A stretch of 64,000 nt of DNA. It comes from Propionispora vibrioides. Lineage in GTDB: Bacteria > Bacillota > Negativicutes > Propionisporales > Propionisporaceae. Position numbers and translations under genes: made by a program. Numbering within the stretch: the first letter of the stretch is position 1; each line of letters begins with the position of its first letter. The notes beneath the pieces were generated by a model that made no database searches, was not told the DNA's origin, and saw nothing but the letters and a program-made list of their open reading frames with translations. Positions 24,795 to 32,336 of this stretch are shown one piece after another. The DNA lies in the NCBI RefSeq assembly GCF_900110485.1, contig NZ_FODY01000022.1:1-64000 (forward strand). Reading direction: 5' to 3'.

Positions 24795-24861
24795 TTCGAC
24801 AGAAAATTTATTTTTTTTCATTGTGTCGAATATTTTGTAGTCATTGCGAGGATTTTATAAT
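24795..24861 (+). promoter_or_regulatory. Two inverted Spo0A boxes and a promoter before the HD-GYP gene
   Basis: TTCGACA (24795-24801) and TGTCGAA (24824-24830) are the two orientations of the Spo0A box core. The second ends just upstream of the -35 region of a TATAAT at 24856-24861. The leader of about 130 nt to 25005 shows no other named feature. Direct Spo0A control is inferred. Confidence 0.5.
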
Positions 24862-24992
24862 ATACCGGAGAAATACGTAGTACATAACTTTGCCGTGCCA
24901 TATATTTTGGAGTAGCATAGATGACGAATTAGCGAGGCATACCGGCGGCTCGCCTTTTCAGCCTGCAGGCATCTGACCGGAGTAGGTCTTGT

Positions 24993-26060
24993 GTGGAGGG
25001 TGTCGTGTTTTCTAATCAATACAGGGTAAAAACGGAAGAATTGAAACCGGGGATGATTGTGGCGCAGACAGTTGTCTCCGAGACCGGGCAGGTTTTACTG
25101 GAACAGGGCACATTACTGACGGAGGGCTTTATCCAAAACCTCATTAAATGGCAGGTGCCTTATGCGGTAGTGGTCATGCCCTATAAAATCCGTTCTGTTC
25201 AGCGTCGCTTTTTTTCTTTTTACGAAGATACACTAAGCATGATTACACAGACCTTTGAACGGGTGCGGACCTTTAATGAGGTGCCTGTTGCCGAGTGCCG
25301 GGAACTGGTGGACAGCTATATTGAATTGCTTGTCAATGTGGTTGGTGTGGTTGACCGGCTGTATCGGGTAAAAGCCCATAACGAGTATACCTTTCAGCAT
25401 TCACTGAATGTGGCCATCTTGTCGGGCGTCTTGGGAAAGTGGCTGGGATTTAAGGGACAGGAGCTGAAAGATATCATTCTGGCCGGACTACTCCATGATG
25501 TGGGTAAATTGCTGATTTCCCAGGATATACTGGATAAGCCGGGCCGACTTACTGATGAGGAGATGCGGATTATCAAAACCCATCCGGCCCATGGCTATGA
25601 TCTTTTGTCCAGATGTCCGGAGCTTCGCGAGGAGGTGCGGCTGGCCGCTCTGCAGCACCATGAACGGGAGGATGGCAGCGGCTATCCGGTGGCTTTGGCG
25701 GGTAAGGAAATTCACATATATGCTAAGATTGTGGCTCTGGCCGATATTTATGATGCCATGAGCTCGCAGCGGGTATACCGGCAAAGATTGCGTCCGTTTA
25801 CAGTAGTGGACAATATCCTGCAGGATATGCAGGGCAAGCTGGACCCCCGCATCTGTATTACCTTCCTGTCCAACTTGCGCCGGTTTCTCTTGGGCAGTTC
25901 GGTGTTGCTGAGTGATGGAAACAGGGCTAAAATTGTCTGGCTTAATGATCTGCTGCGCATCAGGCCGGTAGTAAGGCTGGACTGCGGCAGTGTGGTGGAT
26001 TTGGCAGAAGAGAAACAACTGGAGGTTGTGGCGCTGTTGGATGACAGTCCGGAAGTGTAG
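24993..26060 (+). CDS. HD-GYP domain protein, probable c-di-GMP phosphodiesterase
   Basis: About 355 aa. N-terminal region starting KPGMIVAQTVVSETGQVLL, a pattern common before HD-GYP domains, then the HD domain with HSLNVAILS and LLHDVGK and the motif HHEREDGSGYP. Both HD and GYP residues are present, so c-di-GMP hydrolysis is likely. The first GTG (24993) has GGAG 11 bp upstream; the GTG at 25005 follows TGGAGGG by 4 bp and is an alternative. Compare 40672-41700, where GYP is changed. Confidence 0.85.
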   Translation: MEGVVFSNQYRVKTEELKPGMIVAQTVVSETGQVLLEQGTLLTEGFIQNLIKWQVPYAVVVMPYKIRSVQRRFFSFYEDTLSMITQTFERVRTFNEVPVAECRELVDSYIELLVNVVGVVDRLYRVKAHNEYTFQHSLNVAILSGVLGKWLGFKGQELKDIILAGLLHDVGKLLISQDILDKPGRLTDEEMRIIKTHPAHGYDLLSRCPELREEVRLAALQHHEREDGSGYPVALAGKEIHIYAKIVALADIYDAMSSQRVYRQRLRPFTVVDNILQDMQGKLDPRICITFLSNLRRFLLGSSVLLSDGNRAKIVWLNDLLRIRPVVRLDCGSVVDLAEEKQLEVVALLDDSPEV

Positions 26061-26248
26061 CGGAAATACTGTCGATTGATGACAACATATTTGGCAGAAG
26101 CATTGAAAAGTAAGGACATAATGCGTAGGTTAGGTCAAGACTGTTTGCTGCTATAACTGCCAGGTTGCTGTTGAGGTCGTTGGATGGATAGCAGACCAGC
26201 TGTCCATTTTTATTTGAATAGATGAGGAACAGGGGAGATTTGAGAGCT

Positions 26249-28282
26249 ATGAAAGTAAAAAATATGCAAAACCGATTATTGATCATGCTATTGCCATTGG
26301 TATTGGTGGGACTGAGCATCCTGGCCGGGGTCAGTTATTATCTGTCCGCCGGCGCCTTGCGCGACAGTGTCGATCAAACCGCCAAGGCGGTGGGCACCGA
26401 TTACGCCAATCAGATTCAGGGTGATGTCCGGCTGATGATGGCGCAATTGGCCGATCTGGCCAGTGTGCAGCGTATCCGGTCAGGAACTGACAAGGGGCAG
26501 ATCGTGGCGGCCATGGCTGAGGCTAAAGACCGGCTGGGAGCTTTTGATGCCGTGGTATTCATTTTTCCGGACGGCACGGGGCTTAACAGCGAAGGCAATA
26601 CGGCCAATTATGGCGAGCGGGATTATTTCAAAAAGGTAAAAGCCAGCAGGGACGCGGCGGTATCGGACCCGCTGGTCTCCAAGACGACCGGCAAGCTGTC
26701 GGTGGTACTGGCCGTACCGGTGATCTATAATAATCAGCTTACCGGTGTGCTGGTGGGGACGGTTTCGGTGGAAAGGCTGACTGCCAAGATTAAGGACCTG
26801 ACTTTTCTGGACTCGGGCTACGGTCAGATTAGTGACGATTCAGGGCTTATCATTGCCCATCCGAAACGGCCCGATCTGGCGGGTAAGCTTAGCCTCCGGG
26901 ATAAAAAGATTAATTCCGAGTTAAAGCTGCAGCAGGATGAGCTGGACGACCGGCTGATTCAACTGTTTAAAGCAGCCGCCGACGAAGGAAAACAGGCTCG
27001 CGGGGTATATTCCTTTGTGGATGGCGTGACCAGGATAGCGGTGACCACACCGGTTGATTTGCCGGGCGAGCAGCGCTGGGTGGTAACGGTAGCAGCGCCG
27101 GAGGTGGAAGCTACCCGGCAATCGTCAGCGCTGGCGAAAGCCATGCTGATCATCTCGATTATCTCGCTGCTGGTGGTTGGCTCTTTCATTGTGCTCATCG
27201 CCAGACAGTTGGCCGGACCGATTGCGATTATCCGTGATGAATGTCTCTTGCTGGCGCAGGGTGATTTGCGTGACCGGAAGGCTAGGGTTAGAACCGAGGA
27301 TGAAATCGGCCAGTTGGCGCAAGGGTTCCGGCAGATGCGGGACAATCTACGGGCGCTGGTGATGAAAATTCACTCCCAGTCGGATCAACTGGCCGCTTCC
27401 AGCGAGCAACTGACGGCCGGTGCCGGACAGTCGGCACTGGCGGTTAACCAGGTGGCCGATTCGATTACCACGGTGGCGGCCGGTTCGAGCGAACAAATGA
27501 CAGCGGTCAGAGAAACCGTCCAGGTGGTCGAGCAGATGTCAGACCATATTCAAAGGCTGGCGGAAGATACCGTTACCGTTGCCGCCCAGTCGGCCCAGGC
27601 TGCCAGCCAGGCCAATGACGGCGACGCGGCGGTCAGCCGGGCTATTGAACAGATGAATCAAATTGAAGAGACTGTTACCGGTTCGGCCCGGCTGGTAACC
27701 GAACTGGGTGAACGGTCAAAGGAAATCGGGCAAATTGTGGCCACCATTTCCGGTATTGCCGGCCAGACTAATTTGCTGGCGCTCAATGCCGCTATTGAGG
27801 CGGCACGGGCTGGTGAGCAGGGCCGGGGCTTTGCCGTCGTGGCGGAAGAGGTGCGCAAACTGGCCGAGCAGTCGCAACTGGCGACCGAACAGATTGCCGC
27901 TTTGATCAATAGCATTCAGACGGAAACGGATGAGGCTGTAACGGCGATGAATAACGGCACGAAAGAGGTCAAGCTGGGAGCAGAGGTTGTCGATGCCGCC
28001 GGCCAGGCTTTCCGGGAGATTGTTACGCTGATCAATCAGGTTTCCGGTCAGGTGGAGGGGTTCTCGGTAGCTATTGGGCAGTTGACTCAGGGCAGCCAGC
28101 AAATCGTGGAGTCGGTCAATCAGATCGAGAATCTGAGCCGGAAGACGGCCGGCGAGGCCCAGACTGTATCGGCTGCCAGCGAGGAGCAGTCGGCTTCAAT
28201 GGAGGAAATCGCTTCCTCCAGTCAGAGCCTGGCTAATCTGGCCACGGAGCTTAGAGATTCGGTCAGCAAGTTCCAGGTATAG
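26249..28282 (+). CDS. Methyl-accepting chemotaxis protein, dCache sensor
   Basis: Chemoreceptor of 677 aa. Helix 1 at about 5-30, a Cache-type extracytoplasmic domain of about 250 aa (contains GERDYFKKVKAS and VVLAVPVIYNNQLTGVLVG), helix 2 near 290, HAMP, then a long coiled signalling domain whose tip reads NAAIEAARAGEQGRGFAVV. I prefer ATG 26249 to the ATG at 26222, which has no ribosome site; AGGGGAG lies 11 bp before 26249. Ligand unknown. A terminator follows at 28461, and cheR comes next. Confidence 0.92.
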   Translation: MKVKNMQNRLLIMLLPLVLVGLSILAGVSYYLSAGALRDSVDQTAKAVGTDYANQIQGDVRLMMAQLADLASVQRIRSGTDKGQIVAAMAEAKDRLGAFDAVVFIFPDGTGLNSEGNTANYGERDYFKKVKASRDAAVSDPLVSKTTGKLSVVLAVPVIYNNQLTGVLVGTVSVERLTAKIKDLTFLDSGYGQISDDSGLIIAHPKRPDLAGKLSLRDKKINSELKLQQDELDDRLIQLFKAAADEGKQARGVYSFVDGVTRIAVTTPVDLPGEQRWVVTVAAPEVEATRQSSALAKAMLIISIISLLVVGSFIVLIARQLAGPIAIIRDECLLLAQGDLRDRKARVRTEDEIGQLAQGFRQMRDNLRALVMKIHSQSDQLAASSEQLTAGAGQSALAVNQVADSITTVAAGSSEQMTAVRETVQVVEQMSDHIQRLAEDTVTVAAQSAQAASQANDGDAAVSRAIEQMNQIEETVTGSARLVTELGERSKEIGQIVATISGIAGQTNLLALNAAIEAARAGEQGRGFAVVAEEVRKLAEQSQLATEQIAALINSIQTETDEAVTAMNNGTKEVKLGAEVVDAAGQAFREIVTLINQVSGQVEGFSVAIGQLTQGSQQIVESVNQIENLSRKTAGEAQTVSAASEEQSASMEEIASSSQSLANLATELRDSVSKFQV

Positions 28283-28460
28283 AGCCGGGGGCGCCGCTAC
28301 AGTCTTAAAACAGTAGATACTGGCGAGGTTAGTTTACAGCCCAGAGCGGCGGGAGGCATACCAGGAATGCTGACTGACGGCATTGAAGGAGTGGGGAAGA
28401 TAGACCGCCAGCATTCACTGGTTTAAGGGCTGATAGGGTAACTAAGATTGGACAATAGGA

Positions 28461-28496
28461 AAAATACCGGTACTGTAGTGTGCCGGTATTTTTTTA
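28461..28496 (+). terminator. Terminator after the chemoreceptor
   Basis: AAATACCGG / CCGGTATTT around a 12-base loop, then T-rich. It lies about 180 bp past the gene end; 28283-28460 hold nothing else I can name. Confidence 0.75.
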
Positions 28497-28512
28497 GTAG
28501 GATTATTGAGGA

Positions 28513-28590
28513 TTATGTCGAATAGATAAAAAGATTATACAGCCTAATACTTTATCAGTCTTAAAACGGTGGATTAAGACTGATAAAGTA
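28513..28590 (+). promoter_or_regulatory. Possible Spo0A-dependent promoter and 5' hairpin before cheR
   Basis: TGTCGAA (28516-28522) overlaps the -35 position of a TATACA -10 (28536-28541), as in Spo0A-activated promoters. The predicted start, about 28548, coincides with the first base of a 16-bp perfect hairpin (28548-28563 with 28575-28590, arms TACTTTATCAGTCTTA), so the mRNA would begin with a stem-loop. Confidence 0.4.
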
Positions 28591-28668
28591 CTAGTGCGGG
28601 GCGGTCTTCGCTACAGGACGGATAACCGGATACGAAGCAGACTATAAGAAAATTTGGGGGTCGTGTAC

Positions 28669-29448
28669 ATGGACGAGAAAGACTGGGAGAGCTTTAAGCA
28701 AAAGCTGAACAACAAGTCGGGTATTAACCTGAACGATTATAAACCGGCTCAAATGCAGCGGCGGATTAGCAATTTAATGACCCGCCACGGCGTACATACC
28801 TATATGGACTTTTTTGCTCTCATTGAGCGTAATCCAGTGCTATATAAGGATTTTATCGACTACCTGACCATCAACGTTACCGAGTTTTTCCGGACGCCGG
28901 AAAAGTTCAGCGAGCTGGAGAGTAAGGTTCTGCCCGAGCTATTGGCGAAAAGTCCGAAGCTGAATATCTGGAGTGCCGGCTGCTCTATTGGGGCTGAGCC
29001 TTATTCGCTGGCGATGATTCTGGCCGACATGACGCCCAATACCAGACACCGGATTCTGGCAAGCGATCTGGATGTGGAAATTCTGGCCAAAGCACAGAAA
29101 GGCATCTATACCAGCAATGAATTTAAGAATATTTCCCAAAGCCGGGCCAGCAAGCATTTCAAGCAGGAAAATGGTCAGTATGTGATCAGCAATGACATCA
29201 AATCCCGTGTGGAATTTAAGCGGCATAACCTGCTCTTGGATAAGTTCGATTCCGGTTTTGATCTGATACTCTGCCGCAATGTGGTTATTTATTTCACGGA
29301 AGAGGCCAAGGATGCCCTGTACCGGCGGTTTTTGGCAGCCCTTAAACCGGGCGGCGTGCTGTTCGTCGGCGGTACCGAGGCTATTTTGAATTTCCGGGAG
29401 ATTGGCTTCCAGCAATACCTGCCGTTCTTCTATCGTAAGCCTTTTTAG
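28669..29448 (+). CDS. cheR: Chemotaxis methyltransferase CheR
   Basis: SAM-dependent glutamate methyltransferase of 259 aa acting on chemoreceptors. Small N-terminal helical domain, then NVTEFFRTPEKF, SAM motif IWSAGCSIGAEPYSLAM, ASDLDVEILAKAQKG and CRNVVIYF. ATG 28669 lies 8 bp after GGGGG; TTG 28654 and GTG 28663 are weaker choices. No CheA, CheB or CheW is nearby, so this is a small outlying chemotaxis pair with the receptor upstream. Confidence 0.93.
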   Translation: MDEKDWESFKQKLNNKSGINLNDYKPAQMQRRISNLMTRHGVHTYMDFFALIERNPVLYKDFIDYLTINVTEFFRTPEKFSELESKVLPELLAKSPKLNIWSAGCSIGAEPYSLAMILADMTPNTRHRILASDLDVEILAKAQKGIYTSNEFKNISQSRASKHFKQENGQYVISNDIKSRVEFKRHNLLLDKFDSGFDLILCRNVVIYFTEEAKDALYRRFLAALKPGGVLFVGGTEAILNFREIGFQQYLPFFYRKPF

Positions 29449-29455
29449 ACACCTT

Positions 29456-29549
29456 GATAAGCTTGTAGGGATTATTTCGTCCCCAAGGCGGCGGAAAGGC
29501 CGCACATATCGGACCTATGCGATGAGCGGAAAAAGGCTGTAAGCTTATC
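29456..29549 (-). repeat. Family B foldback repeat, short copy 2
   Basis: 94 bp, ends GATAAGCTTGTA and TGTAAGCTTATC (inverted). The core AAGGCGG...GCACATATCGGACCTATGC matches the family B core. It lies eight bases after the cheR stop and may also serve as its terminator. Confidence 0.6.
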
Positions 29550-29578
29550 TATGTAGTTAGATGACGCAAGATGCCGGT

Positions 29579-30742
29579 CTAGAGGGCACCCCAGTCGGAT
29601 AGCAGGCGGAACATAGCCGTCAACTGGTTGAGCAGCACTCGCGGCAGCGTGCGTTCCTCAATCGCCTGAGCGGCGACGATATCCACCGTTTTTACCGGCT
29701 GATCGTTGACGTAAAAAATAATTTCCCCGATTTTTTGCCCCTGGTATACAGGGGCTTTTAGTTTATCCGGCAGGTCGGTTTTCACAGTTACGTGAGGCAA
29801 ATCCTCGGTCGCCACGGTTAGAGCGGCATAAGTTGTCGCTAAGGCATCCACCTCACCGGCAAAGCCGTCCTCAACGGGAAGTACGGCGACGATTTCATTC
29901 TCCTGGGCAAATTCATAGAGATCAAAGGCGTTGAAGCCGTATTTGAGCAACTGCATGGAATCGTACCAGCGGTTATGATCATGGAGCACTACGGCGATAA
30001 GCTTCTGATTGCCCCTGGTGGCACTGGATACCAGGCAGGGGCCGGCTTCACCGGTCGTGCCGGTCTTGACTCCGTCGGCATCGTCCAGCATCCATAGCAG
30101 TTTGTTGGTGTTGCGTAAGTTTACGTCATGGCCCTGGCCCCGTTTGTCCAGCCATTCGATGGTAGTTTCTTTCGTATTGACAATGTCAGCAAAGATAGGA
30201 TTATTTAGAGCATAGCGGGACATCCAGGCCAGATCGAAGGCCGTGGAATAGTGACCGGCGGCGCTTAGACCGTTGGGGTTGCAGAAATGACTGTGCAGCG
30301 CGCCTAAGGCCGCCGCCTTTTGATTCATCAAATCGACAAAAGCCTCGCTGGAACCGGCCAGATATTCGGCAATGGCGACAGCAGCGTCGTTGCCGGAACG
30401 GAGCAATAGGCCTGTCACCAGTTCACGAAGGGAGATGAGCTGACCGGGATACAGGTGCATGGAGGAGCCTGGCGTGGACGAGGCTTTGACGCTGACTTTG
30501 GTCATTTCATCCAGCCGGCCGCTTTCGATGGCCAGGATCGCGGTCAGAATTTTGGTGGTGCTGGCCGGGGCGCCCCGTTTGTTCATATTTTTGTTATAGA
30601 GAACCTGCCCTGTTTTGGCATCCATTAAGATAGCGGCGTTGGCCTTGATGTCCGGCACCGCCGCTGCTGCTGCCCCGGCTGCTGGATAGAGGAGCAGGAC
30701 CAAGGCGAGCAGGCAGGAGCAAAGACAGTTTGTAACAGCCAT
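29579..30742 (-). CDS. dacF: D-alanyl-D-alanine carboxypeptidase (DacF/PBP5-like)
   Basis: Low-molecular-weight PBP of 387 aa trimming pentapeptide side chains. N-terminal signal sequence (LLALVLLLYPAAGAAA), then S61-T-T-K64, the SGN motif in LRSGNDAAVAIAEYL and KTG in GVKTGTTGEAG; a C-terminal beta domain of about 100 aa follows. Start set at 30742 because GGGAGGG precedes it; the longer frame to 30769 has no such site. A family B repeat begins 28 bp upstream of the start, so the promoter lies inside or beyond the repeat. The dacF name is by similarity of type. Confidence 0.9.
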   Translation of the reverse strand: MAVTNCLCSCLLALVLLLYPAAGAAAAAVPDIKANAAILMDAKTGQVLYNKNMNKRGAPASTTKILTAILAIESGRLDEMTKVSVKASSTPGSSMHLYPGQLISLRELVTGLLLRSGNDAAVAIAEYLAGSSEAFVDLMNQKAAALGALHSHFCNPNGLSAAGHYSTAFDLAWMSRYALNNPIFADIVNTKETTIEWLDKRGQGHDVNLRNTNKLLWMLDDADGVKTGTTGEAGPCLVSSATRGNQKLIAVVLHDHNRWYDSMQLLKYGFNAFDLYEFAQENEIVAVLPVEDGFAGEVDALATTYAALTVATEDLPHVTVKTDLPDKLKAPVYQGQKIGEIIFYVNDQPVKTVDIVAAQAIEERTLPRVLLNQLTAMFRLLSDWGAL

Positions 30743-30769
30743 GATAACCCTCCCGGCAATAGTAGTCAC

Positions 30770-30926
30770 TAGTACTTTGGCAGCTCCAAGCCGGTGAATA
30801 CTGACGGTCTATTTGCCGCAACCCTTCGTTGTAGTCAGTCTGCATACTTCCGGTATGCTTTTACGTCTGGTGTTGTGAAAAATAGCCTCGCCATGATCCT
30901 GCCGTTTGAGGACCGACAAGGTACTC
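30770..30926 (+). repeat. Family B foldback repeat, copy 3
   Basis: Ends TAGTACTTTGGCAG and, inverted, CTGCCGTTT...GGTACTC; imperfect. The core CTTCGTTGTAGTCAGTCTGCAT with inner hairpin GCATACTTCCGGTATGC matches copy 1. It separates the dacF-like gene from the minus-strand gene upstream. Confidence 0.65.
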
Positions 30927-31006
30927 GCCTCTTTCTTTATCCATATATATTTAGCAGGTGGCAGGTTCATGCCGGATGTTGTAGAGAAAGAAGGCATTTG
31001 GCCGGA

Positions 31007-31399
31007 TTATTCGTAAGGGTACGGTTTTAGCTGTTGCCAGTGGTTTTGGATCAATTGTTCATAGCGCATCATAGCTGCTGTCCGTTCGTTGCGCAGAGCC
31101 TGAATGGAGCTTAAGAGCTGCTGATTAAAGTGGTATATCTTGTGCTTGGGAATTACGACCGGTTTGGCGTATTCCTGCAGCTTGGTGGCTACCTTGGCAT
31201 TGCTTCGCCCGCATTTTAGGAAAACAGCCGGCTCCAGCAAGTCCGAGCCATCATAGCGGTTAATCAGGCAATTGGGCTCCAGGCGGTCAAGGATATTTTT
31301 GGTTTCTCCCTCATAGATCAGAGCCTGTTGACAACCAGGGCAGGTATTGGTCGCAGGGGAAAGCCAGGTATTACAATTAAGACAGATAAAGCCGGTCAT
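31007..31399 (-). CDS. Hypothetical protein with zinc ribbon
   Basis: 130 aa. Residues about 6-22 form a CxxC...CxxC zinc ribbon (FICLNCNTW, NTCPGCQQ). The rest is basic and helical with no recognised domain. The ribosome site is GGAGGTGCC before ATG 31399. The 209 bp upstream contain a GGCCAG/CTGGCC hairpin near 31430 and are shared with the divergent regulator gene. Confidence 0.6.
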   Translation of the reverse strand: MTGFICLNCNTWLSPATNTCPGCQQALIYEGETKNILDRLEPNCLINRYDGSDLLEPAVFLKCGRSNAKVATKLQEYAKPVVIPKHKIYHFNQQLLSSIQALRNERTAAMMRYEQLIQNHWQQLKPYPYE

Positions 31400-31608
31400 G
31401 ACGGCACCTCCGTAGCTTTTCGCGGCGACCGGCCAGACGCCTGGCCGCCGTAGATATTGTCAGTAGTAAACTGCCCGGAAAGGAAGAAAAATATTTACTC
31501 CCCACGGCGCTGGGAATAAAACCTAGGTGATGCTTGCAGGATTTAGGCTACCGCTTCACTAATTATTATGTAGTAGTAGGCCATTTCTGTCATATTGAGG
31601 TGTAGTGT

Positions 31609-32283
31609 GTGAAACAGTTGAATGAAATACCGATATTTTCCGATTTGGCGGAAGAACAATTGAGGCAGATTGAGACTTGTACCACCGATCGGCTGTATCG
31701 TAAAGGCATGATTATTTTTATGGAAGGCCAGCCTGGCGAAGGGTTCCATTATATACAGCAGGGAAGAGTTAAAATCGTTAAAATATCCGATGACGGGCGG
31801 GAACACATTATTCATCTGCTAGATGAAGGCGATATTTTTGCCGGTGTGGTCCTGTTTAACACCGCGCCTTATCCGGCGACTGCCGTGGCGTTGGAGGATT
31901 GCCGGATCGGCGTGATAAAAAACAGCGATTTGGAACAGCTGGCACTGCATAACAACGCGCTGGCCATGCATCTGATCAAGGCGATCAATCAGCGGCTGCT
32001 TTATGCCCAGCAGAAAATCGCCAATCTGGCGCTGCATGATGTTACAGCCCGGACGGCGGAAGTGCTGCTGCGGCTGGGTAAAGAAAAAGGGCGGCGCAAT
32101 GCCAACGGCCAGATTATCATTGAAATGACGCTGTCGCGGCAGGATTTGGCCAGTTTGGTGGGGACGACGCGAGAGACAGTCACCCGTACGCTAAGTTCGC
32201 TGAAAAAGAGTAAGGTCATTGATTTTGACAGCGGCAGCATGGTCATTCTGGACGAAGCGGCCCTGACGGAATATTTGCCTTAG
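31609..32283 (+). CDS. Crp/Fnr-family transcription regulator
   Basis: 224 aa. A cyclic-nucleotide-binding-type beta barrel (about 10-120; FMEGQPGEGFHYIQQGRVKI, DEGDIFAG) is followed by a long dimer helix and a winged HTH (SRQDLASLVGTTRETVTRTL). No N-terminal cysteine cluster as in Fnr, so oxygen sensing by Fe-S is unlikely. Start GTG 31609 with GAGGTG seven bases before. Ligand and targets unknown. Confidence 0.88.
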   Translation: MKQLNEIPIFSDLAEEQLRQIETCTTDRLYRKGMIIFMEGQPGEGFHYIQQGRVKIVKISDDGREHIIHLLDEGDIFAGVVLFNTAPYPATAVALEDCRIGVIKNSDLEQLALHNNALAMHLIKAINQRLLYAQQKIANLALHDVTARTAEVLLRLGKEKGRRNANGQIIIEMTLSRQDLASLVGTTRETVTRTLSSLKKSKVIDFDSGSMVILDEAALTEYLP

Positions 32284-32287
32284 AATG

Positions 32288-32336
32288 AAAAAGGCTGACG
32301 TTTTTGCCTGGTGAAAGCATAACGTCAGCCTTTTTT
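32288..32336. terminator. Bidirectional terminator
   Basis: AAAAAGGCTGACGTT / AACGTCAGCCTTTTT between convergent genes, with A and T runs suited to both strands. It reaches the stop of the minus-strand gene. Confidence 0.88.
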
